Origin: an uncultured bacterium
GTDB lineage: Bacteria > Hydrogenedentota > Hydrogenedentia > Hydrogenedentales > Hydrogenedentaceae
NCBI GenBank assembly: GCA_938014335.1
Contig: CALLRP010000038.1
Location: 1 to 32,642 of the forward strand
Reading direction: 5' to 3'
Length of the DNA stretch: 32,642 bases
Shown one piece after another: positions 17,603-24,284 of the stretch. Numbering within the stretch: the stretch's first letter is position 1; every line of letters begins with the position of its first letter. A program made the position numbers and the translations under genes. The notes below the pieces were generated by a model. The model was not told the origin of the DNA, did not search any database, and saw only the letters and a program-made list of their open reading frames with translations.

Positions 17603-19061
17603 AAAGACTTTGTATTTGAACATAAAATGGAATGTTATGTTCAGTTGATATTTTGAATGTAAAAATATCATCTGTATTAATAGAACAAGAGAAGTGCCAT
17701 TTATCTGAAAAATTTTTGTAATAGATAATGGGTTTTGTTTCGCCTTTATTAATTTCAAAAATAAATGTATCATTATTGTCTAAATAAATGTATAGGGCTA
17801 TTTTGTTGGCTCTTTTATCAAGCCAATAAGACCCTGTTTTTTCAAAAGAAATTTGTTTCGTTTGAGGGGAGCCATCTGGACTTTTTATCACAATTTCATG
17901 TGGAGGTTGTATTGTTTGGGTAAGGAAAAAATGGACTACTGCTGGAATCTCTGTAAAGGGATTGAGGACAGTTTTGAGATTATGTGACTCAACCGCAGTA
18001 AAGATAATAACAGTCGAGATAAAAAGCATAAAAATTTGGAATAAACATAAGTTTAATGTTTTTAATAAAGATGTTGCAAATGTCCCTAATATGACAAGGA
18101 AGGAAAAAATAGGGACGAGAATAAGACCCCATAAAAACAGAGGTTTAGGTAACCACGATGCCAAACTTATAAAAGATGCAATAATTAATCCAGTAAGAAT
18201 AATAAGATTGAAAGGTATTTTCTCCCTGAGACCAATTATATTTAATCCGAATTTAATAAGAATGGGAGAGATAATAAGCAATAACATACTTGTAATAAAA
18301 CGAGCCGGAAAAAGTTCGTATCTATATATATCCCAAAAAGTCAGACTTATGTGCGTAGATTGATAATCTCCTAAGAAGAATTTCAGGGATATAAAGATAT
18401 TTATTGATAGAAAAGAAATGGCAACCAATCCAAGAATGAGTGTTATGATTTCAGGGGTTAGTAAGATTATGGGGTTTAGTTGTATTTCTGTGGATGGCAA
18501 TTCGGGTTGAGTGGATTCCAACGAGAGAGGTTCACCACATTTCCAGCATCGGTCAATGTATCCTTGATTTTCTGTCCCACATCTTTTGCAGATAGATTCA
18601 GGTAATAGGTCAAAATCGGAAGTTAGAGTAAAGGAAAATGGAGTTTTCCGAACATGCTTTTTACTTAAAAAACTCTGTATTCGCGTAACTGCAGTTTGTG
18701 CCCATTTATGATCGGGGTAAATTTCTGCAAGTTTTTCATATATTTTTTGTGCTTCTTCAATTTTTCCTATAGTAATTAATACTCTTCCTAATTGTTCATA
18801 TAAGCCGGGTTCGTTATTCCATCTTTCGATGGATTTTTTTAGTACATCTATAGATTCCTCATATTTTCCGAGGCGGTATAATGCAGCGGAGAGAAATCTG
18901 TTTACATTGACATGAGGTTCCCATTCGTTAACTAGAATATTTAAATGTTCTACTGCTAAAGAATAATCTTTGTTTTGATAAAGTTTTTTGGCTAACTTCC
19001 ATCGTTTTTCATAGTCTTTTGGATTTTTTTCTACATAATCAAGTAAATCAAGTAGATTCAA
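17583..19061 (-). CDS. TPR / zinc-ribbon / multi-TM protein of unknown function
   Basis: I do not recognise this as a named gene. From TTG 19061 it has 492 residues: TPR-like helices (about 10-130), a zinc ribbon with CxxC pairs (C158/C161 and C172/C175 in CKRCGT...CWKCGE), and five hydrophobic helices (about 205-355). A beta-rich tail follows, probably outside the membrane. I prefer TTG 19061 because GGGGAG lies seven bases upstream; a TTG at 19076 would lengthen it by five residues but has a poor site. It is the last gene of the five-gene minus-strand cluster. A TPR plus zinc ribbon suggests a scaffold or assembly role at the inner membrane. Confidence 0.75.
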   Translation of the reverse strand: MNLLDLLDYVEKNPKDYEKRWKLAKKLYQNKDYSLAVEHLNILVNEWEPHVNVNRFLSAALYRLGKYEESIDVLKKSIERWNNEPGLYEQLGRVLITIGKIEEAQKIYEKLAEIYPDHKWAQTAVTRIQSFLSKKHVRKTPFSFTLTSDFDLLPESICKRCGTENQGYIDRCWKCGEPLSLESTQPELPSTEIQLNPIILLTPEIITLILGLVAISFLSINIFISLKFFLGDYQSTHISLTFWDIYRYELFPARFITSMLLLIISPILIKFGLNIIGLREKIPFNLIILTGLIIASFISLASWLPKPLFLWGLILVPIFSFLVILGTFATSLLKTLNLCLFQIFMLFISTVIIFTAVESHNLKTVLNPFTEIPAVVHFFLTQTIQPPHEIVIKSPDGSPQTKQISFEKTGSYWLDKRANKIALYIYLDNNDTFIFEINKGETKPIIYYKNFSDKWHFSCSINTDDIFTFKISTEHNIPFYVQIQSLFILSPQ

Positions 19062-19083
19062 TGCCGTTCTCCCCAATAAAAAG

Positions 19084-19350
19084 TTAAGTAGATTTTTTCT
19101 TCTTTTTCCTTTCTTTTTTCCTTATCTCCTTATATTTAGCAAGATTAATTCTATATAGTATTTCATTAACAACCCAGGCAATTATAGCACCTATGACAGC
19201 GGACATCCCTATAGTTAAACCAATTCGCACTCCCACAGAATTATCATATAGCAAAAAGCCCGAGAAAAAATAGTTGGGGAAAAGTGATATAATACTGCAA
19301 ATTGCCCAAAAAATCCAGCCTACCGATTCAATATTTTTGAATTGTTTCAT
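19084..19350 (-). CDS. Small two-TM protein with lysine-rich tail
   Basis: The 88-residue protein has two predicted membrane helices (about 11-35 and 43-67) and ends in a strongly basic cytoplasmic tail rich in KK and KE. I do not recognise a family. It lies between the histidine kinase gene (24 bases upstream) and the TPR/zinc-ribbon gene (22 bases downstream), which argues that it is a real member of the operon. AAGGAG is present 13 bases before the ATG, a long spacing. The basic tail could interact with lipid head groups or acidic proteins. Confidence 0.65.
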   Translation of the reverse strand: MKQFKNIESVGWIFWAICSIISLFPNYFFSGFLLYDNSVGVRIGLTIGMSAVIGAIIAWVVNEILYRINLAKYKEIRKKERKKKKKST

Positions 19351-19374
19351 TTTACTATCATAACTCCTTTCTAT

Positions 19375-20628
19375 TTATTTTATATCACTTTGGGGAAGAG
19401 TAATTATAAACTTTGTTCCAATATCTTTTTCACTTATTACCTGAATGATTCCACCATGTTCTTCTACAATTTTTTTTGTAACGGATAGGCCTAAACCTGT
19501 TCCACGATAGCCTTTAGTCGTGAAGAAAGGTTCAAAAATGTGTTTTAAATCATCAGGTGGTATTCCTTTTCCATTATCAGATACAGTAATGACTATGTCG
19601 CCATTTTCTAATTGGTTACTTTCAATTTTTATAATTCCTTTTTTTTCAGGAACGGCCTCTCCAGCGTTTAAAACCAGGTTTGTTAAGCAGTGTATAATTC
19701 CATTAGGGTCAAGAAACACTTTTCCTTTAACCTCAGATATATTAATTATTAGTTCTATCTCGCGGTTGGAAAATAGGTCAGCAAAAAATTCAGATACTTT
19801 ATTTGTTATGTCTGCTAAATTACAATATATTTTTTGGGGTATTCGTGGCTTGGAAAATAGTAACAAGTCTTTAACAAATTCAAATACATAAAGGGATGTT
19901 CTTTTTAGTACAGGCCATGATTTATGTACGATCTCATAATTTTTTTGAGTTAGTGCTTTTTCTATAAGTTCAGTACTGGTGAGCATTCCTGTAAGAATAT
20001 TCTTCAAATGATGAGATAATGAGGTTAGTGTATAACCAATAGTTGCAAATCGTTCCGCCTGTAATTTTTCTTGTATTAACTGAGAGTTTACCACAGCTGA
20101 TGCAGCCCATGATGCTAATATTTCCAGAAAGCGGAGGTCTTCATGAGTAAAAGGTTCATCATTTATTTTATTAACCATTTCAATAACCCCAACCAATCGT
20201 TGACGGTCAATTAATGGGACAGCAAGAATGTTTCGTGTTGAAAACTGGGTTACTATATCAACACCGGAAAAAAAACGAGAATCGTTTTTTACATCATTCA
20301 CAATTAAAGGTTTCTTTGTCCTGGCTACTTCTCCGGCAATCCCACAGGTTATGGGTATTCGAATCTCTTTTTTGATAATTTCTGAACCTACAGGACCTAA
20401 GGTAACCTGAAAGGAGAGTTCTTTTTTCTTTTCATCGTAAAGTAATAATGACCCTGCCTCTGCATTACACGCATTTTTACATTCTTCGGTTATGATTACA
20501 ATAAGTTGTTCAATGTCAGTTAAGTTAGCATAAAAATGTTGAACCCTGTATATAGACCCGATGTAATTGCGGACATTTTCATCTAACCAGTCTAATTTTG
20601 TAATTTCACTCTCGGATTTATTTTCCAT
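19375..20628 (-). CDS. GAF-domain sensor histidine kinase
   Basis: The 417-residue soluble protein has a GAF domain (about 38-182), a dimerisation helix with the H-box LSHHLKN (H206 phospho-acceptor), and a HATPase domain: N-box NLVLNAGEA at 317-325, G1 DNGKGIP at 351-357, F-box FEPFFTT and G2 GTGLGLSV. The residue after the phospho-histidine is another histidine, where most kinases have an acidic residue. There is no membrane segment, so it senses a cytoplasmic signal. No response regulator is encoded nearby, which makes it an orphan. It starts six bases after the upstream kinase-like gene, in a tight operon. Confidence 0.9.
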   Translation of the reverse strand: MENKSESEITKLDWLDENVRNYIGSIYRVQHFYANLTDIEQLIVIITEECKNACNAEAGSLLLYDEKKKELSFQVTLGPVGSEIIKKEIRIPITCGIAGEVARTKKPLIVNDVKNDSRFFSGVDIVTQFSTRNILAVPLIDRQRLVGVIEMVNKINDEPFTHEDLRFLEILASWAASAVVNSQLIQEKLQAERFATIGYTLTSLSHHLKNILTGMLTSTELIEKALTQKNYEIVHKSWPVLKRTSLYVFEFVKDLLLFSKPRIPQKIYCNLADITNKVSEFFADLFSNREIELIINISEVKGKVFLDPNGIIHCLTNLVLNAGEAVPEKKGIIKIESNQLENGDIVITVSDNGKGIPPDDLKHIFEPFFTTKGYRGTGLGLSVTKKIVEEHGGIIQVISEKDIGTKFIITLPQSDIK

Positions 20629-20634
20629 TATTTA

Positions 20635-21411
20635 TCAAAGTCCTTTTTTTATTTTTTGAGTGTACATGTTTTTTATGTGCTGTGTCCTTCGTTTCTTTTG
20701 AAGTTGTTGTATTTGTGAATACATTGCTTCCAATTCGTTTTTTTGAAAATTATAAAGAAGAGAGAAAATAAAATCTCTTAATCTTTCTTCATCAACAAAA
20801 TCACAAAAAGAATCATAAATTTGTGTTAGATTTCTTATTTTATATTTTATCTCGATCGGATTTATCAAACGAGTAGAATCTAAGTCTATGAGATATATTC
20901 TATCACCATTGACTGTAAGTAGATTTTTACCAGATAAATCCTTATGATATATTCCTTTTTCCCATAAAAGAATGATTAGTTTTTTTATTGTATTAAAAAA
21001 ATCCTGTAAAGTTATTCCTTTTTCTATATATATTTTATCTCTAACAAATATTTCTATGTTGTAGTTTTCAAAAAGATATTCAGATATGAAAAAATGTTGA
21101 TAGGGAAGAGAATGTTTTGATATTTCAATATATGCGATAGGGAAGGGAGTGTAAATTCCGTGATGGATTAGATAGTTACTTATATTCCATGAATTTCTAC
21201 ATCGGTTTGATAAGAATAAATGCCTAAAAATTCCTTCAATAAAAGGGTAATGAGTTTTTTTTACAAAGTAGGAATTCCATTGGAACGAAGAAGTTTTAGG
21301 GGTTTCTTTTATCAATTTCCCATTAGTAGACAGTTGTGATAAAAGATTATCTACATCAAAGTTTTCAACATTAGACCATATTTTATAACGATATTTTTTT
21401 GTGGATGTCAT
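20635..21411 (-). CDS. LPS core kinase-like protein (WaaP/RfaP family)
   Basis: The 258-residue protein has the minimal kinase fold used by LPS heptose/Kdo kinases. It shows the candidate ATP lysine K51 (YFVKK), the RCRNSWNISNYLIHHGIYTP stretch typical of the family, the catalytic loop H156-x-D158-L-x3-N163 (HKDLSGKN) and metal-binding D176-x-D178 (IDLD). Catalytic residues appear intact. Family members use ATP to phosphorylate sugars of the lipid A core on the cytoplasmic face. It follows the second kinase-like gene by nine bases. The C-terminus is basic and may bind membrane. Confidence 0.8.
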   Translation of the reverse strand: MTSTKKYRYKIWSNVENFDVDNLLSQLSTNGKLIKETPKTSSFQWNSYFVKKTHYPFIEGIFRHLFLSNRCRNSWNISNYLIHHGIYTPFPIAYIEISKHSLPYQHFFISEYLFENYNIEIFVRDKIYIEKGITLQDFFNTIKKLIILLWEKGIYHKDLSGKNLLTVNGDRIYLIDLDSTRLINPIEIKYKIRNLTQIYDSFCDFVDEERLRDFIFSLLYNFQKNELEAMYSQIQQLQKKRRTQHIKNMYTQKIKKGL

Positions 21412-21420
21412 TTTGTATTT

Positions 21421-22266
21421 TTACTGTCTTTCTTTTGGATTTTGAAAATAGTTTTTTTTGAATTTTAACCATTGTATGTGAGGATAGGATAGTAATTGTG
21501 CTGGAAATGATAAATGTGAAACACCATAGCCTTTTACTAAATGAGCAAAAAAGTCAATGGTAATATCTCTCTTTATAAATGAGCGTTTTAACCTCATTAA
21601 GTTTAGCGAACGACAGAAGAGATTTAAGGGAGACATTCTTTTTGCTTTATCGAAGTCAATAAGATATATAGATTTGCTTTGTTTATGAACTAATATGTTT
21701 CTAATTTGTAAATCATAATGAAAAATACCCAAATCATGCATTTTTTTTATTGCTTTTCCACATTTAATCAAGATATTGTATTTATCTTCTATTGAAGTTA
21801 AAACATCATTTAAAAAATTCTCTAATGTAATTGTGTCAGAGATGTATCGAGTTATGACACCGCACTTATACAATCCCATCTCTTTTCTCCAAAATCCACC
21901 CAGATATTCAGGAATAGGTAATTCATTTTTTAATATGTCTCTGTATAGATGAAATTCATTTAAAAATCGGTTAGTGAAGAAAAGATATTCAGGAAATAAA
22001 TACTTGAATATTCCTCCATGAGAATATAACTTCAATGAAATAAGAAAATTTTTATCTATTTCAAATAAAAAAATGTTATCTCTTCCCCCTGTTAAAGGTG
22101 TCCATTTTTCAGAGGAAGAATTGGAAATGAATTGGAGAATAGGAGTTATATATAAATCAGAAGAGAGGTCTTCTCTTAAAATTATGGAAGTATTGTTAAT
22201 ATAAAATTCATTATAGTTTTTTTGTAAATACATATTTATGGAGTTCGTATATGTTAGATTAAACAT
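21421..22266 (-). CDS. KdkA-like 3-deoxy-D-manno-octulosonic acid kinase
   Basis: The 281-residue protein resembles KdkA: GGRDNIFLF at 60-68, the ISLKLYSHGG segment with K79 matching the family's R-H-Y-R-R-G-G stretch, a conserved FLNEFHLYRDI helix, and LPIPEYLGG. The catalytic loop is H183-x-D185-L-x3-N190 (HYDLQIRN) and the metal site is D204-x-D206 (IDFD). KdkA phosphorylates Kdo of the lipid A inner core. It is the first gene of a five-gene minus-strand operon, behind a promoter near 22484-22513 and a long structured leader. Neither the ATG at 22266 nor an in-frame ATG at 22233 has a good ribosome site. The kinase lysine and loop are present. Confidence 0.8.
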   Translation of the reverse strand: MFNLTYTNSINMYLQKNYNEFYINNTSIILREDLSSDLYITPILQFISNSSSEKWTPLTGGRDNIFLFEIDKNFLISLKLYSHGGIFKYLFPEYLFFTNRFLNEFHLYRDILKNELPIPEYLGGFWRKEMGLYKCGVITRYISDTITLENFLNDVLTSIEDKYNILIKCGKAIKKMHDLGIFHYDLQIRNILVHKQSKSIYLIDFDKAKRMSPLNLFCRSLNLMRLKRSFIKRDITIDFFAHLVKGYGVSHLSFPAQLLSYPHIQWLKFKKNYFQNPKERQ

Positions 22267-22478
22267 TAGACAGTAGATTATAAACTACATGAATAATATA
22301 TAAAAAGAAGCAAATAAATGAAAAGGGAGGAGCGGCAGGCTTGGGCTTTACCTGCCGCTTTTTTGCGGGGGGTGTCTGAGTAATTGCACTGTAGGCGCAA
22401 GAGGAAAATTCATATTCAATTTTAATATTCATTTTGGGCTGGTCTGAGGAATCGGGCATACGCAATTCCCAAACACCA
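22267..22478 (-). other. GC-rich, hairpin-containing leader of the kinase operon
   Basis: The long intergenic region (22267-22660) holds divergent promoters and this leader of about 210 bases. Unlike its AT-rich surroundings, 22320-22470 is GC-rich. It contains a nine-base perfect stem (22331-22339 with 22351-22359). Further in, GGAAT/ATTCC sits nested with, and partly competes for bases with, TTTGGG/CCCAAA (about 22432-22475). It reads open in one frame for about 66 codons and overlaps the KdkA-like start by eight bases, but no ribosome site supports translation. It could be a cis-regulatory RNA, a small coupled gene, or a piece of foreign DNA. Confidence 0.45.
22331..22364 (+). terminator. 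Hairpin with T-tract, terminator-like on the plus strand
   Basis: A nine-base GC-rich stem (22331-22339 and 22351-22359) with an 11-base loop is followed on the plus strand by six T. This is a textbook intrinsic-terminator shape. No plus-strand gene ends upstream of it, so it may stop antisense transcription from the kinase region before pntAA, or the hairpin may act in the minus-strand leader, where no U-tract follows directly. Confidence 0.5.
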
Positions 22479-22483
22479 AATAT

Positions 22484-22513
22484 ATAGTAGCACAATATAT
22501 AGTGTTTTGTCAA
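22484..22513 (-). promoter_or_regulatory. Sigma70-type promoter for the kinase operon, with operator-like palindrome
   Basis: On the minus strand TTGACA (22513-22508) is followed after 18 bases by TACTAT (22489-22484), a near-consensus sigma70 pair. The predicted start is near 22477. Within the spacer, 22491-22504 is a 12-of-14 palindrome (CAC, ATATAT core, GTG), as expected for a repressor site. Confidence 0.6.
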
Positions 22514-22565
22514 GTGTTTTATTAAAATTTTATAATTATTTAATGGTAGGTAAGTAAATCTGGAT

Positions 22566-22595
22566 TTGAAGTATTTCTTTTTATTTCTTTATACT
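22566..22595 (+). promoter_or_regulatory. Probable promoter of the pnt operon
   Basis: TTGAAG (22566-22571), 18 bases, then TATACT (22590-22595) gives a reasonable sigma70 match. It lies about 65 bases before the pntAA start, with the predicted start near 22602. It faces away from the kinase-operon promoter, and the two sit about 50 bases apart. Confidence 0.5.
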
Positions 22596-22660
22596 ATAAC
22601 AAACTTATTAAGGTGTTAATAATCTTAGAATGAAAATTTAATGATTGAGAGGGTATTTTT

Positions 22661-23794
22661 ATGATTTTTATTCCGAAAGAAGTATACCCCAAAGAGACTC
22701 GTGTTCCGGTAGTGCCTGATACTGTAAAAAAATTAGTTAAGTTGGGAGCCGAGATATGTGTCGAGTCAAATATGGGGTGGAGTTGTGGTTATTCCAATGA
22801 ACAATATATAGAAGCAGGAGCCAAAATAGTATCTCGCGAAGAGGGACTTAAGAATGCTGATATAGTTTTGAGGTTGAGAAAACCCCCTCTTGAAGAGATT
22901 AAATTACAGAAAAAGGGTTCATTACACATAAGTTATTTAGAGCCTTTTTTTGATTTTGCTATTCAGGACGAATTTGTTAAAAATGAAGTTAATGCTATCT
23001 CGATGGAAATGATACCTCGAACCACATTAGCACAAAAGATGGATGCATTGAGTTCACAAGCTAATCTGGCGGGTTATGTTGCTGTTGTCGTCGCTGCTAA
23101 CAGATTGCCTATGGTATTTCCCATGATGATGACCCCTGCAGGGACTTTAAAACCAATTCGTATTTTTATTATTGGTTGTGGAGTGGCGGGTCTTCAGGCA
23201 ATTGCTACCGCGAAACGGTTAGGGGCTCGTGTTGAGGCATTTGATACAAGACCTGTTGTGGAGGAACAGGTGTTATCGTTAGGTGCTAAGTTTGTTAAGA
23301 TTGATGTGGGTCCTACCGGTCAAACCAAAGATGGATATGCCCTCGAACTTACAGAGGAGCAAAAACAGAAACAACGAGAAGGGATGAAAAAGGTAATTGC
23401 TCAATCCGATGTGGTAATTACAACTGCTCAAGTTTTTGGGAAAAAGGCTCCTTTGCTGGTTACTAATGATATGATTAAAGCAATGAGACCGGGTAGTGTT
23501 ATTGTAGATCTTGCTGCAGAAACAGGAGGAAATGTTGAAGGGTCAAAACCTGGGGAAGAGGTTATTATTGATAATGTTATAGTCATCGGTGCAGAGAATT
23601 TCCCGGGGCGGGTAGCGGTTCATGCAAGTCAAATGTACTCTGCTAACTTAGGAAATTTAGTGGAACATTTCTGGAATAAAGAAACGAAATCTTTTAATTA
23701 TAAATTAGAAGATGAAATACTGAATGGTTGTCTGATTATTCATGAAGGGAAAATAAGAAATGAATTAATAAAAAAGGCAAGGAGTTCACAATGA
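22661..23794 (+). CDS. pntAA: NAD(P) transhydrogenase subunit alpha, part 1 (NAD-binding domain I)
   Basis: This is the soluble dI domain of proton-translocating transhydrogenase, which transfers hydride from NADH to NADP+ using the proton gradient. The 377 residues include the start PKEVYPKETRVPVVPD, the signature RTTLAQKMDALSSQANLAGY, the nucleotide motif GCGVAGLQA, and VDLAAETGGNVEGS. A GAGAGGG site precedes ATG by eight bases. The stop overlaps the next gene in an ATGA arrangement. Confidence 0.96.
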   Translation: MIFIPKEVYPKETRVPVVPDTVKKLVKLGAEICVESNMGWSCGYSNEQYIEAGAKIVSREEGLKNADIVLRLRKPPLEEIKLQKKGSLHISYLEPFFDFAIQDEFVKNEVNAISMEMIPRTTLAQKMDALSSQANLAGYVAVVVAANRLPMVFPMMMTPAGTLKPIRIFIIGCGVAGLQAIATAKRLGARVEAFDTRPVVEEQVLSLGAKFVKIDVGPTGQTKDGYALELTEEQKQKQREGMKKVIAQSDVVITTAQVFGKKAPLLVTNDMIKAMRPGSVIVDLAAETGGNVEGSKPGEEVIIDNVIVIGAENFPGRVAVHASQMYSANLGNLVEHFWNKETKSFNYKLEDEILNGCLIIHEGKIRNELIKKARSSQ

Positions 23795-24282
23795 GGAAAA
23801 TAATAAAACAATTTAACAAAATTCCCTTAATGGGATGGGTCAGTCTGGTTGTTTTTGTATCCATCCTATCGCTTTTATTTTTAGGGAGTTTTCCAAAGGC
23901 AAAGGCAGATAGTAATACAGGAGTATCCACAATGCCTGCAGTTGTTGCAACTGAAGCTTCTGCAGAACAAACTTTACCCAGTAGTAGAGCATTAAATCCA
24001 ATGACATTACTTCTATTTACTTTCCTAATAGCAGTATTTCTTGGAGTTGAGATATTGACAAAAGTCCCCTCCCAACTTCATACACCTCTTATGTCGGGTT
24101 CAAATGCCATTTCTGGAATTACCGTCGTAGGTGCCTGTTTGGCAGCGGGACAGGGGCGAAATTCCATGCTTTTGATAGGTATCGGTGTAATCGCAATGAT
24201 TTGCGCCATGATTAATGTAGCAGGTGGTTATCTTGTAACAGATAGAATGTTAAGAATGTTCAAAGGGAAGGAAAGGAAGTAG
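23791..24282 (+). CDS. pntAB: NAD(P) transhydrogenase subunit alpha, part 2, with extended N-terminus
   Basis: This is the small membrane part of the alpha subunit. The conserved core (about 70-163) has three helices and the typical VPSQLHTPLMSGSNAISGI and VAGGYLVTDRMLRMFK segments. Unusually, it is preceded by an extra hydrophobic helix (about 15-33) and a Ser/Thr/Ala linker of some 35 residues. Stand-alone PntAB is normally near 100 residues; this one is 163. AAGGAG lies six bases before the ATG, which supports the long start. It is coupled to pntAA by a four-base overlap. Confidence 0.93.
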   Translation: MRKIIKQFNKIPLMGWVSLVVFVSILSLLFLGSFPKAKADSNTGVSTMPAVVATEASAEQTLPSSRALNPMTLLLFTFLIAVFLGVEILTKVPSQLHTPLMSGSNAISGITVVGACLAAGQGRNSMLLIGIGVIAMICAMINVAGGYLVTDRMLRMFKGKERK

Positions 24283-24284
24283 CC

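Noticed and set aside
17962..18363. 133-codon plus-strand frame
   Set aside because: It is antisense to the membrane-spanning part of the TPR/zinc-ribbon gene and its residues show no family features; an AT-rich mirror frame.
19520..19891. 123-codon plus-strand frame
   Set aside because: It lies wholly opposite the histidine kinase ATPase domain, which has full conserved motifs on the other strand.
22267..22478. 6S, SRP or tmRNA identity for the GC-rich leader
   Set aside because: None of their conserved elements (SRP apical loop, tmRNA tag and tRNA-like end, 6S central bubble with closing stems) is visible.
22259..22513. 84-codon minus-strand reading frame in the pnt/kinase intergenic region
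   Set aside because: Its first TTG codon is the -35 hexamer of the promoter, so most of the upstream part is not transcribed. Only the portion after 22477 could be translated; this is handled as a separate finding.
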